The notes: generated by a model from the sequence alone, not told the origin. A DNA stretch of 64,000 bases from Rhododendron vialii (GCF_030253575.1 NC_080564.1:5996501-6060500), one strand, 5' to 3'. Numbered from the stretch's first letter, positions 45,301 through 56,999 are shown. Translations and numbers: made by a program.

Positions 45301-48300
45301 CAATAATAGAAACAGTAAGGACTGGAGTCTGGAGATGCTCTTGAACTTTTTCGTTATATCTCCATGCTCGATCTGGTTTTTATTATTGTAATCGCTGCTA
45401 AGGGTATTGCCTGTTCTGGTAAAAAAGGAAAAAGAAAATGGATATTGCATGCTTTTCCACCAGTGAAATACCCATTAACTTTGTATAAAACCCATTTGGA
45501 TTTATGTTAGCATAAAGTTGTGATTAGCACTGTATCTGGTGTACAATTTTCTGCTTATGGTAGTTTGTATACCTTTGTGTTTCTCTCGGGAAATAAGCTT
45601 GCATACCTTTGTGTTTCTCTCGGGAAATAAGCTTGCATACCTTTGTATTTCTCTCAGAAAATAAGCAGAAAGGTATACAAGCATGGAAGTAAATTGTTTG
45701 GAGGCTTGATTTCTTTTCTTAGAAAAGTTAACAGTCGGGCGTGAGATTGAAGAATGATGATTTGTGTTATTATACCCTTTTCTTGCCTTTATATTGTTTG
45801 AAAAAATGCCTCACATGGAAGTGAATTGTTCATTAGTTTTCTTTATCTATTCATTTAAGTAGTTCTGGAAGTCTTTGCATGCCCATCATTATATATTCTC
45901 AGTCTTCCTTCTCTTCATTGATAAACACGTTAAATACAAATTGGATAATCAAACAATTGGTCATGTGTCTCCAGAAAAATTAGACATGGTTCATTTCTAT
46001 GATAGCTTTCTACTTTTATGTATTCTCATCTGTATTCATCGAATCGTTCAAATTAGTCTTAGACTTTAGATACATGATGCTGTGTTAGTGTATGGGAATA
46101 TCTTCTCCTCAACCGTATGACTTCTTTTTTTCTTTTCTCTCCACTACTTTCAGGTTGGAATGCAATAGGTTTACTAATTACTATCCATTTCAAACGAGGG
46201 CCTCCAATTTCACTCTTAACATCTTTTTTCTTTGCTTTATTTACCAATTGTAACGAACTTCAAGAGGGATGGAATGATACATTATTTTCACATTTTTGCA
46301 CTATTCCTGAGTTGCACATGCATTGTGTTTCACTTGGACTCTAGTTTATATACAGACCTATATATGTATATTTCTGTTTATAAATTAGATATATAACCGT
46401 ATGCGCAGTACATATGATAAAGGTTTTTTTTTTTTTAGGGAATTTAAAATTGGGGCAAGTTTTGTTCATTTGGGAGATCAAAAATGGGTCAAGGATTTGA
46501 GATTTAGCTGAGTATGTGGTGGCTGAATTGGTGATGGTGGTGGAAGGGGGTTGGTAGACAAATAGTGTGGTGGAGGGAGGAGGCTGCTGTGGAGATGGTG
46601 TGAATGGGCAGTGGTGGTGAGAGGGTGTTGGGAACTTGGTGTGTCCGGCAAAGATGGTGGTGGTGGGAGGTAGAGGTGATGATATGAGTTGGAGTGGGAG
46701 GTACGTCGGTGGGTCTGTGGGGGTGTTTGGAGGATTGGGCTGTGAAGGGAGTGGAAGGAGATGGTGTGGTGTTGAGAGGGAGAAGAGGGCTAATATCGGC
46801 ATTTTAAGAATTTTAACTGCGTACATCATCAACCGCAGTTGCTCAATGGTGGGGGAATCATAACCCAACTCAAGACCATAAGGGAGGTGACTGTAATTTC
46901 TTAAACGTGAGGGGGAATCTCCCCCACAGATTCAGGGGAGATTAGTGTACGTTGCCCTTCGAACTTGAAACCAATTGCAAGAAAGACAAACCACTAACCG
47001 CTAGACCACAAGACTATCAACTACATTCTTTGAACTTTTGAATGCTATTCAAAGTACAGAGTCGTTCGAAAAATGCGGGTCCTAATTGTTGGAATGAAAA
47101 AGAACGGACGATTACTGTGTATGAAAATCGTATCCAAAATGTTATATACATTATGCAACCGCTTAATGCTGATCCATTGTTAAGGTGTTTGAAAATATAA
47201 AGCATACGATAATTATTACCTCTTTCAGGCGGGGCCCTATTTTAAGGCCTAATCTGTAGGTTCCTTGGTGGCCTCCTAGTGGCTTATGCTAAGGGACGGC
47301 CCTGTATATGGACTTTTCTTCTACGTATATAGTGATGAATGAGTTTTGTTTGTTGAGTGACAGAATGCAAAGATGCTGTGTTACGTGGCGCTTGGGAGAT
47401 GGATAGCTTGTTTCCTTGGTGGGTTTTAGTGCAAGAACATTTTATTTTGTTTTTGTCTTCATTTTCCATTGTGTTTCCCGAATGGGGATTCATCTGGGGC
47501 CTTGCGGGTGTTTATTTTTTTCTTGTTTTTTGGTATATTTTGTAGTGGGCTATTGTTGGACAAGAACAGCGCAAAGACAGGCATCAAGAATAAGATCAAG
47601 ATATTTGAAGGCAGTGCTAAGGCAAGAAGTGGGTTACTTTGATTTGCATGTCACAAACCCCGCGGAAGTCATAACCAGCGTCTCTAGTGACAGTCTTGTA
47701 ATTCAAGATATTATTAGCGAAAAGGTTGGTAGAAAATTAATTTATCAAAACTGCTCAAGACGGGTTTCCAAAAAGTACCAGTCATAGAGATTTAATTTAT
47801 TTGAATTTTCTTTAGCCGTTAGCGAAGTTTTGGTTTTTGTTTTTTTATATCTGCTGGAGACAAATCAAGAAAGTATATTGTTACCAAAGTTTTAAAAAAA
47901 ATATACTAAGCATAAAAATATGCTTAAGAGTTGATTTTTTTAATTTCTTAAAAGAAGTAGCACCCATCATATGTTTTTTACAAGAATACGTTTTGAAAAG
48001 AAAAATCCAGCCTTGTAGGTTCGAATATGCCTGAATTTCACAAGGATGAGACGATGAGTTTCTTTGAGAGTTTTTTTTCGAGGTTATTTTTCATTTGTTT
48101 TCATGCAAATTACATTGTTTTTTCCCAGCATATTTTCTGTACAAATTATTGTCGCTTCATTTCAGATTAAAACACCCATCGTTTTACTTCACACTTCACA
48201 ATCAAGAAATTTCATTTGGACAAGTTTGGTATAGAAGTCTTTTTTGAATTGGGATGTCTAATTGGTTTCAATATCAATACAGGTCCCAGTATTCCTGATG

Positions 48301-51300
48301 AACTTATCCACATTCATTTGGGGCTACATAGTGGCTTTTTTTATCCTATGGAGGCTAGCAATTGTGGCGTTCCCCTTTGTGGTACTTCTTGTAATCCCTG
48401 GTTTGATGTATGGAAGTGCACTAATGGGAATAGCCAGAAAAATGAGGGTGGAATACAACAAGGCTGGGACAGTAGCAGAGCAAGCAATCTCTTCTATTAG
48501 AACTGTTTACGCCTTTGTTGGAGAGAGCAAGACCATAGCAAATTACTCTGCTGCCCTTCAAGGGACTGTCAAGCTGGGGCTAAGGCAAGGATTGGCAAAA
48601 GGGTTAGCCATTGGTACCAATAGCATAGTATTTGCAATTTGGTCCTTCACAGCTTATTATGGTAGTAGATTGGTCATGTACCATGGAGCTCACGGCGGCA
48701 CTGTTTATGTGGTGGGGAACACCATGATCATCAGTGGGCTGTAAGTATCTATACCCTCTTTACATTCTTTCTCTTTTGGATATGGCTTTGGACTGCAAAG
48801 GTGCAATCAAAGTGATTGCAACCGTCAGTTAGCGTTTTCAATGGTCCAGATTTGTTTTGAAATTCGTACCGGTAAGAATAAACTTTACCGATGAGAATAT
48901 TCAACAGATCTGAACCATTACTTGTCAATATGAGCGGTCCAGATTAAACTGTACACACTTCCCTGCACTCAAAGAAGCCGGATCCTTCTCTTTCTGCCTA
49001 GGTTCATGTTACTGGGTTTTGCGCTTGGCTTAGATCCTTAATGGGTATCTTTGTTATGTTGAAATCTTTTAAAAGCTCACATATATCATTACTTGATCAG
49101 AGCACTGGGTTCCAGTTTATCCAACCTGAAGGACTTCTCAGAAGCATTGGCAGCAGGAGAGAGAATAATGGAAGTAATAAAACGAGTACCCAAAATCGAT
49201 TCCGACAACATGGACGGCCAAATTCTCCCTTCTGTTTTCGGAGACATCGAATTCAAAAATGTCAAATTCGCCTACCCATCACGACCTGAAACGCCAATTT
49301 TCCAAAACTTCAACCTAAAAATTCCATCGAGTTTAACATTGGCATTAGTCGGAGGAAGTGGGTCTGGGAAATCGACCGTGATCGCACTTCTACAGCGGTT
49401 TTATGACCCACTGGCAGGAGAGATTTGTCTCGATGGGGTCGCCATTGATAAGCTCCAGTTGAAGTGGTTGAGATCTCAGATGGGGTTTGTGAGTCAAGAG
49501 CCTGCACTTTTTGCTGCTAGTATTAAAGAGAACATACTTTTTGGGAAGGAAGATGCTAATACGGAAGAGGTTATTGGTGCTGCTAAAGCTTCTAATGCTC
49601 ATACTTTCATTTCTCACTTGCCTCAGGGTTATGATACCCAGGTTTGTGTTCTCTACTCATCCTTTGGCTCTCCTTTTGCTCTATCTTTATTCAATTTTTC
49701 ATTGGGAAACTCTGTTCTCCTAGAGTTCACATTATTTAAAAATGAGTGCACTGATTCTAAAGAACTTGGTTCGTCGTGATTCTTACTACCTATGTTGAAT
49801 TTTATCATATAACTACGTATAATATTTTTATATCCTCTGTATCCCATTAGTAAGACCTGTCTTGAGTTTTAAATGATGATTCGAAATGTTCATATTGAAG
49901 ATACTATAGAGTGGAACAATTGTTCTGAAAATCAGCTCGACCTGGTCCGGAAATCAAAAAGTACGAGAATAAATCAAACTTCGTTTATTGAAATTGATGG
50001 TAAATAAAGTTATAACATACGCAGCCCATTTATCTATAAAGTATATCTCGTTCATGTGTCCTTTTATGTCCGATCAAGCTTCTTCTTTTTTTCTGAAAAT
50101 TAATGCTTGTATTAGACTGCAAGCCTTATGAAATGAACGGGTTGGACTAATGTTTTGGAGTTGGGAGGGAACCCACAAGTATGAAAATGTATAGAGAGAT
50201 GAGATATGGAGGGAACTCAAGGTTAAAAGAAGACAAAAACGATGTTGATGTAAAATGTCATACCAACTCGTCGGAAATGTAAAACGAATTCGACAATAGA
50301 TGTTTATTGAGTCATTGCTGGCTGCATATTCAGACAAGGAGGGATTCTTGAACTGGGTGTGGAGGACATATTTGAAGTTGGGGCCGGGGCTCTTTGGTTG
50401 GGTTCTATTCACAAGTGAAAGCTTGTGCAAAATAGTTTTGGAAGGGGTTTCAGGCTTACGATGATCAGTGGGATTAGTTCCGGTCCTTCCGGATAATATA
50501 TAAAAATAAAAGAACAGAGTATGCCTTCCTGAGCAACACTGATTGTCTTCTTTAGATAACCTTTGTATCCCTATTTGTTTTACAATGAACTGTTTACAAC
50601 AAGCAAGTGAATTATGCATCAGAAAAATCTTTTGGACTGAAGGGGGCATCCTGTCTTGTACCCTCTTTGTTTTGTATTGTCATTAAGCAATATTCCTAAA
50701 AAGATTGGAAATGACTTCTCTGCCGTCCCTCTGCAGTCCCCTTTGGGACTGCACCCTCAGGTTGAAGCCTTTTGTAGGCCCTTTCCGGATCTTCCAAAAT
50801 GATTGGAACCATTCATGTTTTATATCTGTCGAGAACATGAGTCATGCCACATATCGTGTCAATGGGGTATCGATAGATATGATTTCGCTTCTTTTATCTT
50901 GAGGTAAATGGGTTCTAACTTCTACGCTAGTGTGCCAACTGTCAACATGGTTTCTCCAAGATAACTGAATATCGAAATCATATTTATCGATACATGGTCA
51001 ACATGATTTTTGGCATAACTAATGTTCTCAGCGAAATCTAAAAAGTGTACAATTCTGATCTCTTGGGGGTCCGAGAAGGGCCCACAAAATGCTTCAACCA
51101 GAGGGTGCAGTCCCTACAAGTGAAGCTATCTCCACAAAAATACTCCTTAATTCCTTGGAGGTACACTGAACCTAATACTCCCTTATTTTAATGTTATCGT
51201 ATAGACTAAACCTAACAGACTCATTCTGTACTTATCAAACCACTTTTATAAGTTTTTGTTTGTGAAGTTTTGACACCAATCACACTCATTCTGTCCAGTG

Positions 51301-54300
51301 CTACAGTTACATATTCTGGCAAATAGCCAAAGAGAATGTTCTGGACAGAAAAAGATGGGACATAGGATCCCATGTACGAGTAGTGGAGTATGTATTCAAA
51401 TCAATGCGTTTGTTCTTCTAAACAAAAGATGGGTGCTCCTAGGTGTGTGTAGGGGTTGTGTTTGTTCTCAGTTAAACAACACAAATTGTTATAATGATTT
51501 ACCTAGAAAATGTAGTTTTCATTTTCAATGATTTAATTCTGGAAAACACCATTTTTCTTCATATATGATTCATACCAAATGTGTGGCCTCTTTTTATTCA
51601 TCACTTTGAATTTAAAACTTGAGATAAGACAAATCAATGACATATTTGCATCAGTCTTGTAGCCTTACATAGGTTGTGTATATCAAGATTACTAGGTGAA
51701 TATCGTTTTCTTTAGTCTTTGGACCATGAGATTTTTCCACGGAGTGTTTATTGGAAATCCCCAAATTATGGAAAGCTACACCAATCGATATCAACAATAT
51801 CATCAAATAATTTGTCTACAGTGCTCATACACAATTTGTTATCACTGATAAGAGTATAATTTGTTCTTCCATCTAGGTGGGTGAGAGAGGGGTGCAAATG
51901 TCAGGGGGACAAAAGCAACGAATAGCAATTGCTCGTGCCATAATCAAGGCAACGCGCATTCTTCTATTGGACGAAGCCACAAGCGCATTGGACTCAAAAT
52001 CAGAGCGAATAGTCCAAGAAGCACTTGATAACGTAGTCGTGGGCCGAACCACTATCATCATCGCCCACCGCCTCTCCTCCATTCAAAATGCCAATGTCAT
52101 CGCCCTCATCCAAAATGGCCAGGTAACTATGAAGTTCAAAAGAAATCTAAAACTGGGAACTAACAATTATTCCGAAGAATAGCGATTATGTCCAAGATCG
52201 TTCACAGCGAGTAAAAAACTAAGTTACGGTACTCTCAATTTATTTCTAATTTAATTCTGCAAAAGATAAAAGTTTGGATTTTATTTGATTAAACTAGAAA
52301 GCAATTTAAAGGTTTTGGAAACAAAAGATAAAGAGGACTGGGGTTTAGATTCAACCTCCCCTTGTAGTATAATTGCAACGAAAGCACCAAAACCAAGGGG
52401 AAGGCACCGCCCCTTTCTGAGGAAAACAATTGGAGAGAGGGAGGGAACCTATGTAGCACCGATACTCCAAAAGGGCGCCGTGTCCACGTATTGGACACGG
52501 GGACACGCGGGGACACGTATTGGACACGCCACATGGCGTGTCCAATAATTTTTATTATTTTTTGATAGGGGACACGGCGGGGACACGGCTGGGGACACCG
52601 CAGGGACATAGCTGGGGGTCAAAATGTAACATTTTTAAAATTTTTGGGGGTTAATGTCAAATTATTCAAAACATTTGGGTTAAACTGTAATTTTTCCTTT
52701 GAAATTTTTTTATACAATTTGTGAAATTATTCATATACAATGGTTCATAATTTTATATATATATATGTACATATATTTATTTATTATTTATTTATACACG
52801 TGGCGTGTCCCCCGCCGTGCCCGTGTCCCCATTTTTTTAGAATTGCCGTGTCCCGTGTCCGTGTCTGTGTCCGTATCCGTATTCGTGCCCGTGCTACATA
52901 GGAGGGAACAAATTGAGGATACAGTGGACTAACGAAAAATTGCTAGCAGGTAGTGCAAACTGGCTCACATGATGAACTAATCCACAACAAAGATGGCCTG
53001 TATGCATCCCTTTTCCAGCTCCAACAAACAGAGAAGAACAGAGAAGAAATTTCATCAAATAGCACTTCGACGTTGCCAAATAACCTAAAAATGGATTTGA
53101 ACAACATTGGTAGTCGAAGCTTATCAATTATGAGTCGATCCAGTTCAGATAACTCAGTTGCCCAAAGTCAGAGACTCGACCATTCTTCTATGGCTAATGT
53201 AGAACAAGTTTTTCCAGTACCCTCATCCCGAAGGCTTTTCGCAATGAATTTACCTGAGTGGAAGCAAGTGATAATGGGGTGCATAGGTGCGGTTCTATCT
53301 GGTGCAGTTCAACCAGTTTATTCGTTTGCATTGGGATCGATGATTTCGGTGTATTTCTTGCCCGATCATAATGAGATCAAGTATAAGACAAGGATTCATT
53401 CTTTGTTTTTTGTTGGGTTGGCAATTTTTTCGTTGTCGATTAATATAATCCAGCATTATAATTTTGCCTATATGGGGGAGCATTTGACAAAGAGGATTAG
53501 AGAAAGGATGTTGTCCAAGATATTGACATTTGAGGTTGGGTGGTTTGATCGAGATGAGAATGCTAGTGGTGCTGTTTGTTCTCGTCTTGCTAAAGATGCT
53601 AATGTGGTGTGCTCTCTCTCTCTCTCATAATCAATTTGTCAAATCTGTTACAGCCACGTTATCATGTAACAAGATTTTGCGTTTTTTTTTTTTTTTTGCT
53701 TTCTTGTGGCTTTACTTTAGTTTATTGACCTGACAGCCTATGAGTTGTTTCTTAGTATGACTCTATTACAGAAACACGTTTACTTGGTACTAGTATGATT
53801 GTGAAAAGTTTCAATTGGGAATATCAATAGAGAAAGTTCAGACCATCCAACACGTATTGGATAATTAACCAAGTGACAATTCAGAATTAGCATCTTGATT
53901 AACTATGATATTTTGGTGGTTGTTGGGGAATAAAGTGTAGCAGATAAAGCCAATCATCTCCTTGATGGTGGTTTGACTTGGGTGAGATTCCAAGTATCTT
54001 TTTGGGTTTAAATGATGTAACTGTTTAAGACCTCATTCTGTATAAGAATTCTGTGCAGAACTCCTATTTGTATTTTGTACTCCTATATCGCATCACACAT
54101 TCACACATCGAGACCACCAAATCCTGCACACCTGTGGATTGCATATCTATTGCTAAATCTAATTCCACTTTGGTGTTCCACGATATTGCAGGCGATCTAT
54201 CTCTAGTGGGCGATAGAGTAGCACTACTTATCCAAACCCTTCTTAAAAGGATTATACAATAAAATTTCTCTACGGAAAACTCTTTACAATTATGTAGTTC

Positions 54301-55928
54301 CGGAAATTAGGATTGTTGAAATTATGAGTCGCAACTTGGGGTGTTTGGTTTAAATGCAGTAACTACTTAATGCCCATCATTATATATCACAAATTTCTAG
54401 AATGCTCCTATTCATGTTTTGTATGTAGCATGACACATTCACATTAGCTCAGAAACTCATGCACAGCGATGGATAGCGTTTTGTGTTGTTTAATCTAGTT
54501 CCACTTTGGTGTTTCACAATGTTGCAGCTGAGATCTCTGGTGGGCGATAGGGTAGCGCTCCTTATCCAAACCTTCTCGGCAGTAACCATAGCTTGCACCA
54601 TGGGCCTGGTCATCGCATGGAGGCTTGCAGTTGTTGTGATAGCAGTTCAACCCCTTATCGTCATCAGCTTCTATTCCAAGCGTGTTCTTCTCAAGAGCAT
54701 GTCCAAGAAGGCCATCAAGGCCCAAGACGAAAGCAGCAAGCTGGCTTCTTAAGCAGTCTCCAACCTCCGAACCGTCACTGCCTTCTCTTCCCAAGCCCGA
54801 GTCCTCCAAATGCTCGAAAAAGCTCAAGAAGGTCCACAACGCGAAAACACCCGACAGTCATGGTTTGCTGGTCTTGGGCTTGGTACCTCCCAATGCCTCA
54901 CAACATTCACTTGGGCTTTCGACTTTTGGTATGGAGCAAGGCTTGTTTCCGAAGGCTACGTTGGGGCCAAAGCAATGTTTGAAACTGTCCTGATCTTATT
55001 CAGCACAGGTCGGGTCATTGCTGATGCAGGAACCATGACTAATGACCTTGCAAAAGGGTATGATGCAGTCAGGTCGGTTTTTACTGTATTGGATCGTTAT
55101 GCTGATATTGAGCCTGACAACCCAACTGGCTACCAGCCCAACAAAATAACGGGCCACGTGGAGCTACACGATGTTCGATTTGCATACCCGGCTAGGCCCA
55201 ATGTGATGGTATTCAACGGCTTTTCTATCCAAATTGAAGCGGGAAATTCAACAGCATTGGTTGGACAAAGTGGGTCTGGGAAATCAACCATCATCGGATT
55301 GATCGAGCGATTCTACGACCCACTTGAAGGTCTTGTGAAAATCGATGGTCGCGATATAAGATCATACCATCTAAGGTCACTAAGGAAGCACATTGCACTT
55401 GTGAGTCAAGAGCCAACTTTATTTGCGGGGTCCATTAAAGAAAACATGATGTACGGAGCATCTGATAAGGTCAACGAATCTGAGGTCATCGAGGCAGCGA
55501 AGGCAGCCAATGCTCACGATTTTATCGCTGGCTTAAAAGACGGGTACGATACGTGGTGTAGGGACCGGGGATTGCAGCTATCCGGTGGACAAAAGCAGCG
55601 TGTTGCAATAGCCCGTGCAATTCTGAAAAATTCAGCTATATTGTTACTAGATGAGGCGACGAGTGCGTTGGATAGCCAATCGGAGAAAGTGGTACAGGAC
55701 GCGCTTGAGCAGATGATGGTGGGGAGGACTAGCGTGGTGGTCGCCCACAGATTGAGTACAATAAAAAACTGCGATACGATTGTTGTTTTGGATAAAGGTA
55801 AGGTGGTGGAGCAAGGGACCCACTCTTCCTTGTTAGGTATGGGTCCCACCGGAGCATATTACTCTCTGCTTAGCGGAACCAGAGGTACTGTAATGCACCC
55901 CGGTGTAGTGCGAAACACGGACTGTTGA
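37247..55928 (+). CDS. ABCB (MDR/P-glycoprotein) transporter, ABCB15-like, eight exons, in-frame stop at codon 856
   Basis: Full-size ABC exporter (TMD1-NBD1-TMD2-NBD2), plasma-membrane type. Exons: 37247-37453, 47364-47418, 47546-47724, 48283-48740, 49101-49641, 51877-52122, 52950-53606 and 54528-55928. Sum 3744 nt, 1248 codons, all GT-AG and phase-consistent. NBD1: Walker [10 protein letters not shown] at about 384-392, signature MSGGQKQR at 488, Walker [13 protein letters not shown] around 512. NBD2: Walker [10 protein letters not shown] at about 1027, signature LSGGQKQR at 1132, Walker B around 1156. TMD2 has a TAA at 54750-54752 where relatives have Glu (KLAS-stop-AVSNLRT). The frame is intact for the 391 codons after it. 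The last ~12 codons are read from a MITE. So this is either a very young pseudogene, a half-transporter allele or an assembly error. Intron 1 is 9.9 kb. The relatives known as ABCB15-like have varied or unknown substrates. Confidence 0.88.
37716..38526. mobile_element. TIR transposon in ABCB intron 1
   Basis: The ends 'ggttttcctgcatatattgt' and, reverse complemented from the right, 'ggttttcctgcataccttgt' continue pairing through 'agcaggagttcctcct(g/a)ccatgta'. The ~810-bp element contains a long (CT)n tract (37817-37868) and no coding sequence. Confidence 0.82.
38580..38973 (+). mobile_element. Probable 3' fragment of a LINE
   Basis: A G/T-rich block ending '...gctctctttaataaaatgtt' plus a short A run (38964-38971) looks like the 3' end of a plant L1-type element. 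No RT or RNase H sequence remains. Low certainty. Confidence 0.35.
39549..39601. repeat. Perfect 25-bp inverted repeat (hairpin)
   Basis: Arm 'ggcgtgttttttcaaaaaat' plus gtgat, a 3-base loop cct, then the exact reverse complement, ending in ...acacgcc. It lies inside ABCB intron 1. Confidence 0.95.
40523..43381. mobile_element. Solo LTR, 2.86 kb, with perfect TSD
   Basis: It starts TGTAACGCCCCGAATTTTGG, ends GGAGTTGTTACA, and is flanked by ATTGC on both sides (40518-40522 and 43382-43386). Neither a partner LTR nor gag-pol is present, so recombination has removed the body. The terminal sequences fit a Gypsy-type element. Inside are the 117-bp tandem duplication at 41031-41260, CT tracts (about 42000 and 42310-42380) and many short AT-rich repeats of 'ccaatggataa' type. 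Confidence 0.9.
41031..41260 (+). repeat. 117-bp tandem duplication inside the solo LTR
   Basis: 'ccaacctcggttccgccgcg' begins at 41031 and again at 41148. Each unit contains 'ggttccgccgcgccggg' twice, giving a GC-rich patch in AT-rich surroundings. Confidence 0.88.
44270..44925 (+). repeat. Intron-1 homology block, copy A
   Basis: 'ccttccctgaggttt' (44285), 'gactcgtcgccgccgagaa' (44401), 'gatccctttctaac' (44451), 'tatctggcatttggg' (about 44566) and 'gagcatctcgagtcttcact' (44600) all recur in order at 63375-63800. The middle (about 44466-44560) does not match copy B. The 3' part is interrupted by the hAT MITE at 44656-44881. Confidence 0.8.
44656..44881. mobile_element. hAT-type MITE with TSD and a paralogous empty site
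   Basis: TAGGGCTGCAAAC at the left and TTTGCAGCCCTA at the right are the termini. The flanks are gccaggtt and gctaggtt (8 bp, one mismatch). Internally it repeats 'gagccgagc' and 'gagctcggctt'. At the paralogous locus (about 63765-63790) the sequence runs straight through as 'ttgcccaggttgtcaaagcc' with no element, which proves insertion here. Confidence 0.92.
45569..45670 (+). repeat. 34-bp tandem repeat, three copies
   Basis: 'atacctttgtgtttctctcg' starts at 45569, 45603 and 45637. Non-coding, in ABCB intron 1. The rest of 44925-47360 shows no exon. Confidence 0.88.
50074..50649 (-). other. Unassigned 191-codon open frame, antisense in ABCB intron 5
   Basis: I do not recognise this protein. 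It has a moderately even composition but no motif, signal peptide or repeat I can name, and it lies opposite the ABCB sense strand between exons 5 and 6. It may be a chance frame or a relic. It is the longest open frame in the window that no annotated gene or transposon explains. Confidence 0.15.
50739..51118. mobile_element. Palindromic MITE in ABCB intron 5
   Basis: 'gggactgcaccctcaggttg' (left) and the reverse complement of 'caaccagagggtgcagtccc' (right) pair. The inner arms around 'gtatcgatagatatgatttcg' and 'cgaaatcatatttatcgatac' pair too. Length about 380 bp. Confidence 0.85.
52449..52901. mobile_element. Non-autonomous hAT element in ABCB intron 6, perfect TSD
   Basis: The ends are CTATGTAGCAC and GTGCTACATAG. 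The 8-bp duplication gagggaac at 52441-52448 and 52902-52909 is exact. Sub-terminal 'cgtgtcc'/'ggacacg' motifs are repeated many times at both ends, as hAT transposase-binding arrays often are. The AT-rich centre is non-coding. Confidence 0.92.
54053..54255 (+). pseudogene. Decayed duplicate of the ABCB exon 8 start
   Basis: 'ttccactttggtgttccacg' (54161) to 'gtgggcgatagagtagcact' and 'cttatccaaaccctt' repeat the intron end and first about 50 bp of exon 8 (54499-54574), about 335 bp upstream. The preceding intron sequence is also duplicated ('ttttgta', 'acacattcacac'). The copy lacks the reading frame of exon 8 and has a 3' truncation at about 54245. Confidence 0.82.
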
Positions 55929-56056
55929 TCTCGTCAATCAACGATTACGATGTGTTTTTAATTTTTGACCGGTAAAAGATTATTTTTAATCTGAACTGTT
56001 GATTGATGAGATCGACGGTTGTGTGCCGCCTTACACGTGCATTACACGGGGTGCAC
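55892..56056. mobile_element. Palindromic MITE overlapping the ABCB stop codon
   Basis: Terminal 'tgcaccccggtgtagtgc' and the reverse complement of 'gcattacacggggtgca' pair. Inner 'gatctcgtcaatcaacga' / 'gttgattgatgagatcga' also pair around a 'ttgaccggtaa' loop. The ABCB frame runs into it and stops at 55926. Similar loop words occur at 8396-8420. Confidence 0.82.
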
Positions 56057-56092
56057 CGGATTCTAAGTGGGGATTTGAGGGAAAAATTAGGC

Positions 56093-56308
56093 ATGGGGAT
56101 GAACAAGAACAGCAGTATTGGCTCATTTGGTTTCATTTTCATGCATTCCGATGGCTTTGATAAGTTGGTAATGGGCCTCGGATTCCTCAGGGCCATCGGC
56201 GATGGGTTTTGTGTGCCCATGATGTTCCTCTTCACTGGCAAGATTATGAACGATGTCAGCGGCTCTTCCACTTGCACAGCCGATAACTTGTTTCATAACG
56301 TCAACAAG
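56093..56308 (+). pseudogene. Isolated ABCB first exon, copy 2
   Basis: 72 in-frame codons (MGMNKNSSIGSFGFIFMHSD... ending NLFHNVNK) followed by a good donor, gttctc. It is about 75% identical to the first exons at 37247 and 60524 but lacks the promoter block both of those share. It starts only 165 bp after the stop of the ABCB gene. No second exon of the expected type (NA-x-x-L-C-Y-x-A-x-G-x-W) is seen before 60524. It is most likely a stranded duplicate, although splicing to exons past the window cannot be excluded. Confidence 0.75.
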
Positions 56309-56635
56309 GTTCTCAATCTATTCACGAATCTCTATCCCAAGTATTTGGAGATTTTGAGCTTTTAATATTGACTTTTGATACTTGTATTTGTTGATATTCC
56401 ACTAGAGACTTTTTATACTTACTGATGTTGATATTCAAAAGTTATAACATCGGTGTCTTTTAGAATCTGAGACTTTACAAAATTAATTTCCAAATCAAGA
56501 TTCAAAAATATCAAAAGTGATACCCACCTTTTAAAATCAACTTTTAAACCACTCTATAAGTTGCCTTTTTAACTCGAAACAGAAAGTAGTAATGTTTTCA
56601 AGTCGTAGCCGCAAATTTATATAATTAGGCAAACA

Positions 56636-56956
56636 AAGATGCTACATGCACAACGGTTGTGCAAAACATTAAACACAACCAATCTCCATCCGTTCATTGT
56701 TGTAATAAATGGTCAAGATTCGTTCAAATTTTTCTTTGGAAGAGTTAAACTTTTCTTTTGAAGAGTTTTTTTAAAATCTAGAGCGTCCAAACACATCTGA
56801 ACGGTCAAAATTGGTTATACAACACACACAACGGTTGTGTGAGTATCATTTCCAAGGAAAGTTTGAACGAATCTTGACCATTTATTACAACAATGGACGG
56901 ATGGAGATTGGTTGTGTTTGATGTTTTGCACAACCGTTGTACATGTAGCATCTTTG
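56636..56956. mobile_element. Palindromic MITE
   Basis: The left arm 'aaagatgctacatgcacaac' and the reverse complement of the right arm ('aaagatgctacatgtacaac') differ at one base. Pairing continues through 'ggttgtgcaaaacat' and 'gatggagattggttgtgttt'. About 320 bp. Confidence 0.92.
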
Positions 56957-56999
56957 CACAACCTAACACATGCATGCAACTTTGTTTTGGAATTTTTTG

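Noticed and set aside
46341-46868. 175-codon Pro/Thr-rich minus-strand frame as a cell-wall protein
   Set aside because: It is the complement of a GGT/GGA-rich repeat tract in ABCB intron 1, without a signal peptide or the Ser-Pro repeats expected of extensins.
56003-56365. 120-codon frame starting upstream of the second ABCB first exon
   Set aside because: The upstream part lies in the MITE; the family alignment begins at the ATG at 56093, and the frame past 56308 is intron.
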